From the NCBI GenBank assembly GCA_022605405.1, contig JABYQQ010000002.1, positions 3,224,001-3,288,000 on the forward strand: 64,000 nucleotides of DNA. The letters run 5' to 3'. The translations under genes were made by a program, and so were the position numbers. This document shows positions 1 through 9,448 of this stretch, piece after piece (within the stretch, counting starts at the first letter, position 1; every line of letters starts with the position of its first letter). The notes under the pieces were generated by a model. That model saw only the letters and a program-made list of their open reading frames with translations. It had not been told where the DNA came from and searched no databases. Source of the stretch: Earliella scabrosa. Lineage: Eukaryota > Basidiomycota > Agaricomycetes > Polyporales > Polyporaceae.

Positions 1-1
1 C

Positions 2-3000
2 CTGAATACGACCTACGAGAAGACCGACAACGGGTACAGTTTCTCCCGCTTCGAACGGCTTCTCAACTACCCTCGTTTCAACGAGAACAAGTCGATCGTC
101 GACCAGGTCCAGACCTTCATCGGGCTGATGAACGAGCTTACCACAGGCTCCACCAACACCCTCGCCGAGCATATCAAGGTCTACTGGCTCTTCTCCAAGA
201 TGCCGGATTCCTATCGCCCATCGATCTCCACTATCCTCCACACCACGGCTGAGACGGACCTGACCCTTGAAAAGGTCAAGCCGAAACTCAAGCTCGAGGA
301 CTCTCTCCGTGGTACATCGATCGGTCAGGCGAACAAGATCTCGAAGCCGAAGTCCAAGCCCAAGCCCCCTTGCGAGCATTGCGGTAAGACGAACCATGAC
401 TCGTCGAACTGCTACAAGAAGTTCCCGGAGAAAGCTCCGAAACGGAACAAGGGCAAAGGCAAGGACAACGGCAACGGCAACGGGAATCAGTCAGGTGGAT
501 CTGGGAATAATAATGGACATAATCACGCGCACACTCTAGCTGCCTTTGTACCTGTATCTACTAGCACCATCAACGAGATCTCCTTTTCAGCTTATAAGGC
601 GGACAACGCCAAAGACATGGACCTTGAGCGAACCACACTCTGGCTCATGGATTCTGGAGCATCTCAACACGTTACTGGCTGCCTCGAGGACTTCACTGAG
701 TACCGTCCATATGACACACCTGTTCTGTTTGGCACCGCCCAGGCAGGTAGTGACGGACATGTCCAAGGACTCGGTGAAGGTACGGTCAAAGGATACACTT
801 ATGTGGAAGGCAAACGGGTCTCCTTCACACTTCAGAACGTCTGCTACGTTCCAGCAGCAGGCAATACCCGTCTGTACTCCACTGGTGTCATCGAGCGCGC
901 GAAGGGGTTCATCTATCAAGGGGGATACTACATGAGGATCTTTGACTCAAGGCCGGAAGGCTTTGTCGAATCTGGCAAGACGGTTAAGGTTGTCGGCAAT
1001 GAGGTGGTTACTGCCCACTACGCCGCATCACACAACCTATACTACTTTCTGCTTGAGAATGCCGAACGTGATCTCAATGCTGCGTCCCACACTACACTCG
1101 ATCACGACCTTGCTCATCGTCGCTGGGGTCATCCTGGCAAGGAAGCGGTCAAGCGTCTTCCTGATGCAGTCAACGGTGTAGATGGCATTGACTCTAGTTC
1201 ATCGGACAAACCATGCGAAGGATGCGCGAAAGGCAAAATGCATCGCCGTCCGTTCCCTCCGTCTTCGAAACGCGCCTCGGAACCATGCGAACTCGTCCAC
1301 ATGGATGTCGCTGGGCCGATGAGCACCTCGATTGGTGGTTACAGCTACTTCTGCACCTTCATCGATGACTACACCGGTCTCGCCTGTGTCTACTGCCTGA
1401 AGCGTAAATCCGATCAGGAGGCCGCTTTCAAGGAGTACAAAGCCTGGGCTGAGACACAGACCGGTCGTAAGATCAAGAAGGTACGATCCGATCGAGGGGG
1501 GGAATATCTGTCCGATTCGTTCGAGTCATTGCTACGCGAATTCGGGATCGAGCACGATAAGACGTTGCCTGGCTCGCCTCAGCAGAATGGACGTGCTGAA
1601 CGCTTCAACCGGACCATTGAGGAGAAGTCACTCTGTATGCTTCACCACGCCGGACTCTCTCATGGTTTCTGGAAACTCGCACTTGAAGCAGCCGTTCACA
1701 TCTACAACCGTCAGCCCATGAAACGACTCAAGTGGCAATGCCCCATCACACTCTGGACCGGTAAGAAACCGGACGTCTCATACTTCCGTGTGTTTGGGTG
1801 CAAAGCCTATGTTCACGTGCAGAAAGACAAGCGTCATGGGAAGCTCGACGTGAAGGCAGTCGAGAGGACGTTTGTGGGCTATGAACCGGGTTCAAAGGGG
1901 TATCGTCTATGGAACCCGACTGCCCGCCAAGTCGAAGTATCTCGCGATGTGATCTTCGATGAGGACGTATTTCCTGCACGTGCAGACACCGGTACTCGTC
2001 GCGCTACCCCTGACGACAGTCCGTTCCCTACTCAACCGTCAGAGGATTCATCCAATGACGATGTTGAACTCCCTGTTCCTCGTGACAACGACGAACCTCC
2101 TCCTCCTGCTCCTCCACAAGACCCTGCTCCTGCTCCGCCCGAAGCTGAACCACAGCCGCCACAACCACAACAGCCTCCGCCGCCTCCCGCTCAGGTTCCT
2201 AAGCCGAATCATCGTCGCGGACGTCATCCTCCTGCTGCAGGAGATGCCCCTCCTCGTCGCTCTGAGCGACAGACCAAGGGTGTCCCTTCAAAGGCACGGA
2301 CCGAGGACAACGTGTACGGTGATGAACCTCCCGCTCAGATAGATGCTAGGACCGATGCGGATGGCGAACAGGCTGAGGCACAATCCATTCTCGCGTTTAT
2401 TCATTACTCTCGGTACAAGTCTGGTATTCCTGAGCATCATAAGGATGCCATGGCTAGACCGGATCGCGAACATTGGAAAGCGGCTGAGCGAGCAGAGTAC
2501 GAATCTCTAATGGCTAATAAGACATGGGTCTTGGTTCCTCGCCCAAAGGACCGATCCGTCGTCACATGCCGTTGGGTCTATGATCGGAAGTCAGATGGTC
2601 GCTACAAAGCACGTCTTGTAGCTAGGGGATTCACGCAGGTCTATGGGAAGGATTACCACGAAACCTTCTCACCCGTCGCTCGTTTTGAGTCCATCCGTTA
2701 TCTCTTTGCGCATGCTGCCCTAGAGAACTGGGACGTCGACGCGATGGATGTAAAGACTGCGTTCCTCAATGGTGACCTTGACGAGGAGGTCTACATGGAA
2801 CAACCGGAAGGGTGGGTCGCGAAAGGCAAAGAGGATCACGTTTGTCTGCTTAAGAAGGCCATCTACGGTCTCAAGCAAGCCTCGCGCCAGTGGAATGTCA
2901 AAATCCACGACTCGCTCGTCCAACAGGGATTTGTTCGGACGTACTCTGATGCCGGAGTCTACGTATATCGCCAACAAGGGGGGGATTCAGACCCTGACCA

Positions 3001-3814
3001 TGTCACTATCATTGTCTTGTATGTCGACGACCTACTTCTCATGGGGAAAAGTCGTGTACAGATTGACAAGGTCAAGAAGGCGCTAGGCAAGCAGTACAAG
3101 ATGACGGACTTAGGTCCGGTACAGCGATTCCTTGGTCTACACATACGTCGAGATCGTCAAGCTAAGACACTCGACATCGACCAGGAAGAGTACATCGAGG
3201 CTATTCTGGAGAACCATCAGATGGCTAACTGTACGCCTGTGCGCACTCCTCTTCCCTCTGGTGCCGTGCTCGAAGCCGCTCAGACGGAGGCATCGGCAAA
3301 ACTTCTCAAGCGTTTCCAGAGCTTGATGGGCAGTCTTCTCTATGCCTGTCTTGGGACGCGACCCGACATCGCGTTTGCCATCAGCCGTCTCGGTAAATAC
3401 AGCGCTAACCCCTCGGAAGCACATCTTCACTATCTCCAATACGTGCTTCGCTATCTCCGGGGGACTTCACATTATCGTCTGCGCTATGACGGAGCGTCTA
3501 ATGCCGGTTTGATCGCGTTTTCCGATTCAGACTGGGCAGAGGATCGCGATGATAGGCACTCGCAAACTGGCTTCATCTTCAAGATGGCAGGTGGCGCAAT
3601 CTCATGGGCGTCGCGACGGCAGCCGACGATTTCGCTCTCTTCTACTGAGGCGGAATACAAGGCAGCGTCAGACACCAGCCGTCAGATGATGTGGCTAAGG
3701 ACGTTTGGAGATGAGTTAGGGGACGACATGAGTGCGTCTACGCCCATGTGTATGGATAACCATGGCGCGATCTTCCTCTCTGAGAACCCAGCCATCGACA
3801 GGCGTACCTGTTGA
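2..3814 (+). CDS. Copia Gag-Pol polyprotein, 5'-partial (copy 1)
   Basis: Partial polyprotein entering in frame from the window edge. In order: the end of the gag (UBN2-like) region, a CCHC zinc knuckle (CEHCGKTNHDSSNC), an aspartic protease with DSGA active site, an integrase zinc finger (HRRWGHP ... CEGC) and catalytic core (HMDVAGP, FIDDYTG, GSPQQNGRAERFNRT), a Pro/Glu-rich linker, reverse transcriptase with YVDDLLLMG, and RNase H (FSDSDW, SSTEAEY, MDNHGA). No internal stop or frameshift is seen. The frame ends abruptly after NPAIDRRTC, before the HID-containing RNase H tail that copia polyproteins normally carry. Copy 2 ends at the identical place. Confidence 0.92.
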   Translation: MNTTYEKTDNGYSFSRFERLLNYPRFNENKSIVDQVQTFIGLMNELTTGSTNTLAEHIKVYWLFSKMPDSYRPSISTILHTTAETDLTLEKVKPKLKLEDSLRGTSIGQANKISKPKSKPKPPCEHCGKTNHDSSNCYKKFPEKAPKRNKGKGKDNGNGNGNQSGGSGNNNGHNHAHTLAAFVPVSTSTINEISFSAYKADNAKDMDLERTTLWLMDSGASQHVTGCLEDFTEYRPYDTPVLFGTAQAGSDGHVQGLGEGTVKGYTYVEGKRVSFTLQNVCYVPAAGNTRLYSTGVIERAKGFIYQGGYYMRIFDSRPEGFVESGKTVKVVGNEVVTAHYAASHNLYYFLLENAERDLNAASHTTLDHDLAHRRWGHPGKEAVKRLPDAVNGVDGIDSSSSDKPCEGCAKGKMHRRPFPPSSKRASEPCELVHMDVAGPMSTSIGGYSYFCTFIDDYTGLACVYCLKRKSDQEAAFKEYKAWAETQTGRKIKKVRSDRGGEYLSDSFESLLREFGIEHDKTLPGSPQQNGRAERFNRTIEEKSLCMLHHAGLSHGFWKLALEAAVHIYNRQPMKRLKWQCPITLWTGKKPDVSYFRVFGCKAYVHVQKDKRHGKLDVKAVERTFVGYEPGSKGYRLWNPTARQVEVSRDVIFDEDVFPARADTGTRRATPDDSPFPTQPSEDSSNDDVELPVPRDNDEPPPPAPPQDPAPAPPEAEPQPPQPQQPPPPPAQVPKPNHRRGRHPPAAGDAPPRRSERQTKGVPSKARTEDNVYGDEPPAQIDARTDADGEQAEAQSILAFIHYSRYKSGIPEHHKDAMARPDREHWKAAERAEYESLMANKTWVLVPRPKDRSVVTCRWVYDRKSDGRYKARLVARGFTQVYGKDYHETFSPVARFESIRYLFAHAALENWDVDAMDVKTAFLNGDLDEEVYMEQPEGWVAKGKEDHVCLLKKAIYGLKQASRQWNVKIHDSLVQQGFVRTYSDAGVYVYRQQGGDSDPDHVTIIVLYVDDLLLMGKSRVQIDKVKKALGKQYKMTDLGPVQRFLGLHIRRDRQAKTLDIDQEEYIEAILENHQMANCTPVRTPLPSGAVLEAAQTEASAKLLKRFQSLMGSLLYACLGTRPDIAFAISRLGKYSANPSEAHLHYLQYVLRYLRGTSHYRLRYDGASNAGLIAFSDSDWAEDRDDRHSQTGFIFKMAGGAISWASRRQPTISLSSTEAEYKAASDTSRQMMWLRTFGDELGDDMSASTPMCMDNHGAIFLSENPAIDRRTC

Positions 3815-4160
3815 ACAATGGACTACGAACAGTAGACGCGCATTAGGCGCTATGGGCACTGCTTCTTACGATAGATCTTAGGCTGTGCTTCTTTCTTTCC
3901 ATATTAGGTATACGTTGTACGATACACATGGTTACTAGGCTTCTCTTTTGTCCAGTCCATTCCAGTGCGTTCTTCTACGCTCCGGACTCTTCTTAGACTG
4001 TTCCAGATCGTCCTTGTGACCATACTTTGTTCTCCATTTGTCGTTATCTTTGTTCTGTCTGAGTCATCCTTCGTCGCTCCTTACTCATCCTCGACTCACT
4101 CTGACTCAGACACATCACATGCCCTCCTTACTATCGCTTACTCATGCAGCTCCTTTACGG

Positions 4161-4168
4161 TATATAAG
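4161..4168 (+). promoter_or_regulatory. Probable TATA box in LTR
   Basis: TATATAAG lies in the sequence acggTATATAAGGAGG, about 240 bp before the LTR end, where an LTR promoter is expected. The identical box is present in the right LTR at 9795-9802. Confidence 0.55.
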
Positions 4169-4193
4169 GAGGACTCTCTGGGACTCGTCTCCT

Positions 4194-4369
4194 CAGTCTT
4201 TCACTCACTGACTGAGGAGTAAGTACTCGTCTTACCTATGCGTTCATATGCTCTTACTTACAAGTACCTGTGTAGCTTGTCTGTCCGCTCACTTACTAGG
4301 TACTTGGCATTATGCTAATACAGTCTTTCACTCACTGACTGAGGACTTGTCTGTCCGCTCACTTACTAG
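4194..4369 (+). repeat. Interleaved direct repeats inside the LTR
   Basis: Two motifs each occur twice: a 25-mer beginning CAGTCTTTCACTCACTGACT at 4194-4218 and 4321-4345, and a 24-mer beginning CTTGTCTGTCCGCTCACTTA at 4276-4299 and 4346-4369. The same arrangement is present in the right LTR (about 9828-10003). They lie just downstream of the TATA box, in the probable R region, so they could bear on regulation or 3'-end formation; that role is inference. Confidence 0.75.
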
Positions 4370-4407
4370 TCGCTTGCGACATCGCCTCACAGGTTCTCAC
4401 TCCATCA

Positions 4408-4431
4408 GGTTATGAGCCCTGCGCTCTGACC
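4408..4431 (+). other. Primer-binding site, half-tRNA-Met type
   Basis: GGTTATGAGCCCTGCGCTCT followed by GACC starts directly after the LTR. It is the reverse complement of the D-arm side and anticodon stem-loop of an elongator-type tRNA-Met (…GGGCTCATAACC, anticodon CAT), not of a tRNA 3' CCA end. Drosophila copia is known to prime from an internally cleaved initiator tRNA-Met; this site implies the same half-tRNA mechanism here. Confidence 0.8.
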
Positions 4432-5356
4432 GTTGCTAGTCGTCACATCGCGCGCACCCGACGACTTCTACCCTCGTGCACATCCTCCACTAACTCCTTA
4501 GCTCTTGACTGTGCCCGCCGACACTGCTGCCAGGGGGACATTCCTGCGCTCGTGACGCAGCCCTGAGCGCTCTTTAGTAGTCACATAGCTCGTAGTATCG
4601 TTGTACAACCTATTGTGCTCTCGAGGCACACGGGTCCTTTTGGATATCCCTCAGCCAGGCCACGCACTTGCGCCCGCCAGCTGTTGTATCCGGGGTGTCA
4701 TCACCTTTGGAGCCGGAGGACAACCGTTCGGACCCTCCTTACGATACCATTTTCATACATACATCGTAGCAGACTCTTTCAGGGCACAGTTGGCAACTTC
4801 TACCCTTGGCATTAGCATATCCGACTTGCTGGTGTTTAAGGTTCACCTGAACAGGTGTTCATCTCTACGTTGCCTTTGCACGAGGCTTTCCAAACCATCG
4901 CACTCTTGAACCTGTCGCATCGACACAGTGGCTTCATCGGACGACGAACCGTTTGATTGTAGTCACTCATACCATCGGCACGACCGCGTTGACCAAAGGG
5001 ACGTCTTCTGGGAAGAGTCAGATAGAAGGTGGTACTACTGCGAACGACAACCGTGTCCTAACCGGGAGTCGGAAGTAGCTCAACCAGACAACTGCACTGT
5101 ACCTCGTCGTAACGTACCTATCGCTCCTGACCAGGTCTGCCGACCACGAACACCGGACACATCCTCGTCATCCTCATCCCCTGCTTCGTCTGAGCACGAA
5201 GTTGCAAATATCCTCGAAGATCCTGCGGAGCCTCCAGTCCCAACTCCTCTCCCTTCTATCGTTATCTCTCCGCCTACACCGACTCTCACTCCTCTACCAG
5301 CCCTCGATCTCATCGTCAACCAGCCCGACTCAACCGACTTCATCTACTCTTTCACC
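4432..5356 (+). other. Copia copy 2 leader with long open upstream frame
   Basis: Region between the primer-binding site and the first in-frame ATG. A frame continuous with gag opens after a TGA at 4907-4909 and runs 149 codons without stop but has no ATG until 5357. Its translation is Ser/Pro-rich. It could be untranslated leader that happens to be open, an N-terminal extension started at a non-AUG codon, or an exon joined to an upstream ATG by splicing. Copy 1 lacks this part in the window, so it cannot be compared. Confidence 0.5.
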
Positions 5357-8300
5357 ATGTCGGAAGCCGGAATGGAAAAGAGTCTTCCTCAGCTCCACGG
5401 GCAGGAAGGCTACAAGGAATGGGCTCGTCAGATGAAGGGCTATCTCATGATGATCGATGCATGGGATATCGTCAGCGGCACGGAGAGTCAACCAGCTGCC
5501 ACTGATGCGGCTGGTCTCAAGGATTGGAAGAAGAGAGATTCCCGAGCAAGTGGTATCCTCATGTACAAAACCACTGCCGAGGTAGCCAAGTGCTATGAAG
5601 GGAAGAACACCTCGAAGGAGATCTGGGATGCCCTGAACACGACCTACGAGAAGACTGACAACGGGTACAGCTTCTCCCGCTTCGAACGGCTTCTCAACTA
5701 TCCTCGTTTCAACGAGAACAAGTCGATCGTCGATCAGGTACAGACCTTCATCGGGCTGATGAACGAGCTTACCACAGGCTCCACCAACACCCTCGCCGAA
5801 CATATCAAGGTCTACTGGCTCTTCTCCAAGATGCCGGATTCCTATCGCCCGTCGATCTCCACTATCCTTCACACCACGGCTGAGACGGACTTGACCCTTG
5901 AAAAGGTTAAGCCGAAACTCAAGCTCGAGGACTCCCTCCGTGGTACATCGATCGGTCAGGCGAACAAGATCTCGAAGCCGAAGTCCAAGCCCAAGCCTCC
6001 TTGCGAGCATTGCGGTAAGACGAACCACGATTCGTCGAACTGCTACAAGAAGTTCCCGGAGAAAGCTCCGAAGCGGAACAAGGGCAAGGGCAAGGACAAC
6101 GGCAACGGCAACGGGAACCAGTCGGGTGGAACTGGGAATCAGAATGGACATAATCACGCGCACACTCTAGCTGCCTTTGTACCTGTATCTACTAGCACCA
6201 TCAACGAGATCTCCTTTTCAGCTTATAAGGCGGACAACGCCAAAGACATGGACCTTGAGCGAACCACACTCTGGCTCATGGACTCTGGAGCATCTCAACA
6301 TGTTACTGGCTGCCTCGAGGACTTCACTGAGTACCGTCCATATGACACACCTGTTCTGTTTGGCACCGCCCAGGCAGGTAGTGACGGACATGTCCAAGGA
6401 CTCGGTGAAGGTACGGTCAAAGGATACACTTATGTGGAAGGCAAACGGGTCTCCTTCACACTTCAGAACGTCTGCTACGTTCCAGCAGCAGGCAATACCC
6501 GTCTGTACTCCACTGGTGTCATCGAGCGCGCGAAGGGGTTCATCTATCAAGGGGAATACTACATGAGGATCTTTGACTCAAGGCCGGAAGGCTTTGTCGA
6601 ATCTGGCAAGACGGTTAAGGTTGTCGGCAATGAGGTGGTTACTGCCCACTACGCCGCATCACACAACCTATACTACTTTCTGCTTGAGAATGCCGAACGT
6701 GATCTCAATGCTGCGTCCCACACTACACTCGATCACGACCTTGCTCATCGTCGCTGGGGTCATCCTGGCAAGGAAGCGGTCAAGCGTCTTCCTGATGCAG
6801 TCAACGGTGTAGATGGCATTGACTCTAGTTCATCGGACAAACCATGCGAAGGATGCGCGAAAGGCAAAATGCATCGCCGTCCGTTCCCTCCGTCTTCGAA
6901 ACGCGCCTCGGAACCATGCGAACTCGTCCACATGGATGTCGCTGGGCCGATGAGCACCTCGATTGGTGGTTACAGCTACTTCTGCACCTTCATCGATGAC
7001 TACACCGGTCTCGCCTGTGTCTACTGCCTGAAGCGTAAATCCGATCAGGAGGCCGCTTTCAAGGAGTACAAAGCCTGGGCTGAGACACAGACCGGTCGTA
7101 AGATCAAGAAGGTACGATCCGATCGAGGGGGGGAATATCTGTCCGATTCATTCGAGTCATTGCTACGCGAATTCGGGATCGAGCACGATAAGACGTTGCC
7201 TGGCTCACCTCAGCAAAATGGACGTGCTGAACGCTTCAACCGGACCATTGAGGAGAAGTCACTCTGTATGCTTCACCACGCCGGACTCTCTCATGGTTTC
7301 TGGAAACTCGCACTTGAAGCAGCCGTTCACATCTACAACCGTCAGCCCATGAAACGACTCAAATGGCAATGCCCCATCACACTTTGGTCTGGTAAGAAGC
7401 CGGACGTCTCATACTTCCGTGTGTTTGGGTGCAAAGCCTATGTACATGTGCAGAAGGACAAGCGTCATGGGAAGCTCGACGTGAAGGCAGTCGAGAGGAC
7501 GTTTGTGGGCTATGAACCGGGTTCAAAGGGGTATCGTCTATGGAACCCGACTGCCCGCCAAGTCGAAGTATCTCGCGATGTGATCTTCGATGAGGACGTA
7601 TTTCCTGCACGTGCAGACACCGGCACTCGTCGCGCTACCCCCGACGACAGTCCGTTCCCTGCTCAACCGTCAGAGGATTCTTCCAATGACGATGTTGATC
7701 TCCCTGTTCCTCGTGATAACGACGAACCTCCTCCTCCCGCTCCGCCACAAGACCCTGCTCCTGCTCCGCCCGAAGCTGAACCGCAGCCGCCGCAACCACA
7801 ACAGCCTCCGCCGCCTCCTGCTCAGATTCCTAAGCCGAATCATCGTCGCGGACGTCATCCTCCTGCCGCAGGAGATGCCCCTCCTCCTCGTCGCTCTGAG
7901 CGACAGACCAAGGGTGTCCCTTCAAAGGCACGGACCGAGGACAACGTGTACGGTGATGAACCTCCCGCTCAGATAGATGCTAGGACCGATGCGGATGGTG
8001 AACAGGCTGAGGCACAATCAATACTCGCGTTTATCCATTACTCTCGGTACAAGTCTGGTATTCCTGAGCACCATAAGGATGCCATGGCTAGACCGGATCG
8101 CGAACATTGGAAAGCGGCTGAGCGAGCAGAGTACGAATCACTAATGGCTAATAAGACATGGGTCTTGGTTCCTCGCCCAAAGGACCGATCCGTCGTCACA
8201 TGCCGTTGGGTCTATGATCGGAAGTCAGATGGTCGCTACAAAGCACGTCTCGTAGCTAGGGGATTCACGCAAGTCTATGGGAAGGATTACCACGAAACCT

Positions 8301-9448
8301 TCTCACCCGTCGCTCGTTTCGAGTCCATCCGTTATCTCTTTGCGCATGCTGCCCTAGAGGACTGGGACGTCGACGCGATGGATGTAAAAACTGCGTTCCT
8401 CAATGGCAACCTTGACGAGGAGGTCTACATGGAACAACCGGAAGGGTGGGTCGCGAAAGGCAAAGAGGATCACGTTTGTCTGCTTAAGAAGGCCATCTAC
8501 GGTCTCAAGCAAGCCTCGCGCCAGTGGAATGTCAAAATCCACGACTCGCTCGTCCAACAGGGATTTGTTCGGACGTACTCTGATGCCGGAGTCTACGTAT
8601 ATCGCCGACAAGGGGGGGATTCAGACCCTGATCATGTCACTATCATTGTCTTGTATGTCGACGACCTACTTCTCATGGGGAAAAGTCGTGTACAGATTGA
8701 CAAGGTCAAGAAGGCGCTAGGCAAGCAGTACAAAATGACGGACTTAGGTCCGGTACAGCGATTCCTTGGTCTACGCATACGTCGAGATCGTCAAGCTAAG
8801 ACACTCGACATCGACCAGGAAGAGTACATCGAGGCTATTCTGGAGAACCATCAGATGGCTAACTGTACGCCTGTGCGCACTCCTCTTCCCTCTGGTGCCG
8901 TGCTCGAAGCCGCTCAGACGGAGGCATCGGCAAAACTTCTCAAGCGTTTCCAGAGCTTGATGGGCAGTCTTCTCTATGCCTGTCTTGGGACGCGACCCGA
9001 CATCGCGTTTGCCATCAGCCGTCTCGGTAAATACAGCGCTAACCCCTCGGAAGCACATCTTCACTATCTCCAATACGTGCTTCGCTATCTCCGGGGGACT
9101 TCACATTATCGTCTGCGCTATGACGGAGCGTCTAATGCCGGTTTGATCGCGTTTTCCGATTCAGACTGGGCAGAGGATCGCGATGATAGGCACTCGCAAA
9201 CTGGCTTCATCTTCAAGATGGCAGGTGGCGCAATCTCATGGGCGTCGCGACGGCAGCCGACGATTTCGCTCTCTTCTACTGAGGCGGAATACAAGGCAGC
9301 GTCAGACACCAGCCGTCAGATGATGTGGCTAAGGACGTTTGGAGATGAGTTAGGGGACGACATGAGTGCGTCTACGCCCATGTGTATGGATAACCATGGC
9401 GCGATCTTCCTCTCTGAGAACCCAGCCATCGACAGGCGTACCTGTTGA
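5357..9448 (+). CDS. Copia Gag-Pol polyprotein (copy 2)
   Basis: About 1,363 residues from the ATG in ttcaccATGtcg, which begins the conserved gag region (LPQLHGQEGYKEWARQMKGY). Domains in order: gag, CCHC knuckle, protease DSGA, integrase HHCC finger and DDE core, Pro-rich linker (one proline longer than copy 1), reverse transcriptase YVDDLLLMG, RNase H with FSDSDW, STEAEY and MDNHGA. As in copy 1 the frame stops at DRRTC, so the fourth RNase H aspartate (in the usual HID motif) and the rest of the tail are absent. Differences from copy 1 are thinly scattered, and few are seen after the reverse transcriptase core. Function: self-propagation by reverse transcription and integration; the missing tail may make it dependent on helper copies. 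Confidence 0.9.
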   Translation: MSEAGMEKSLPQLHGQEGYKEWARQMKGYLMMIDAWDIVSGTESQPAATDAAGLKDWKKRDSRASGILMYKTTAEVAKCYEGKNTSKEIWDALNTTYEKTDNGYSFSRFERLLNYPRFNENKSIVDQVQTFIGLMNELTTGSTNTLAEHIKVYWLFSKMPDSYRPSISTILHTTAETDLTLEKVKPKLKLEDSLRGTSIGQANKISKPKSKPKPPCEHCGKTNHDSSNCYKKFPEKAPKRNKGKGKDNGNGNGNQSGGTGNQNGHNHAHTLAAFVPVSTSTINEISFSAYKADNAKDMDLERTTLWLMDSGASQHVTGCLEDFTEYRPYDTPVLFGTAQAGSDGHVQGLGEGTVKGYTYVEGKRVSFTLQNVCYVPAAGNTRLYSTGVIERAKGFIYQGEYYMRIFDSRPEGFVESGKTVKVVGNEVVTAHYAASHNLYYFLLENAERDLNAASHTTLDHDLAHRRWGHPGKEAVKRLPDAVNGVDGIDSSSSDKPCEGCAKGKMHRRPFPPSSKRASEPCELVHMDVAGPMSTSIGGYSYFCTFIDDYTGLACVYCLKRKSDQEAAFKEYKAWAETQTGRKIKKVRSDRGGEYLSDSFESLLREFGIEHDKTLPGSPQQNGRAERFNRTIEEKSLCMLHHAGLSHGFWKLALEAAVHIYNRQPMKRLKWQCPITLWSGKKPDVSYFRVFGCKAYVHVQKDKRHGKLDVKAVERTFVGYEPGSKGYRLWNPTARQVEVSRDVIFDEDVFPARADTGTRRATPDDSPFPAQPSEDSSNDDVDLPVPRDNDEPPPPAPPQDPAPAPPEAEPQPPQPQQPPPPPAQIPKPNHRRGRHPPAAGDAPPPRRSERQTKGVPSKARTEDNVYGDEPPAQIDARTDADGEQAEAQSILAFIHYSRYKSGIPEHHKDAMARPDREHWKAAERAEYESLMANKTWVLVPRPKDRSVVTCRWVYDRKSDGRYKARLVARGFTQVYGKDYHETFSPVARFESIRYLFAHAALEDWDVDAMDVKTAFLNGNLDEEVYMEQPEGWVAKGKEDHVCLLKKAIYGLKQASRQWNVKIHDSLVQQGFVRTYSDAGVYVYRRQGGDSDPDHVTIIVLYVDDLLLMGKSRVQIDKVKKALGKQYKMTDLGPVQRFLGLRIRRDRQAKTLDIDQEEYIEAILENHQMANCTPVRTPLPSGAVLEAAQTEASAKLLKRFQSLMGSLLYACLGTRPDIAFAISRLGKYSANPSEAHLHYLQYVLRYLRGTSHYRLRYDGASNAGLIAFSDSDWAEDRDDRHSQTGFIFKMAGGAISWASRRQPTISLSSTEAEYKAASDTSRQMMWLRTFGDELGDDMSASTPMCMDNHGAIFLSENPAIDRRTC

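Larger units (their letters stand above)
1..4407 (+). mobile_element. Ty1/copia LTR retrotransposon, copy 1 (5' end outside window)
   Basis: The domain order protease, integrase, reverse transcriptase, RNase H is that of Ty1/copia (Pseudoviridae-type) elements. The window opens inside the gag region, so the 5' LTR, primer site and start of gag are missing. The right end is the LTR at 3809-4407, which also serves as the left LTR of copy 2. Base 1 corresponds to base 5632 of copy 2, and the two copies then run in parallel with scattered substitutions and one 3-base length difference in the proline-rich linker. The reading frame is open throughout, so the copy is young or was recently homogenised with copy 2. 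Confidence 0.93.
3809..4407 (+). repeat. Shared LTR between copia copies 1 and 2
   Basis: The 599-bp segment is repeated at 9443-10041 with about three substitutions seen by eye. Its right end is precise: the two copies diverge right after TCCATCA, and a primer-binding site follows here but not after the second copy. The left end is inferred from the TG start (TGTTGAAC) and the equal length in both copies; because the internal regions are also near identical, similarity alone cannot fix it. The stop codon of the polyprotein would lie inside the LTR. One LTR serves as 3' LTR of copy 1 and 5' LTR of copy 2. Confidence 0.8.

Noticed and set aside
3965..4222. 85-codon open frame inside the LTR, repeated in the right LTR
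   Set aside because: It lies across the promoter and R region, has a Ser/Val/Phe-rich composition from pyrimidine-rich DNA, and no domain.
5330..6163. Long antisense open frame in copia gag
   Set aside because: Shadow of the gag frame; its absence of stops follows from codon bias on the sense strand.
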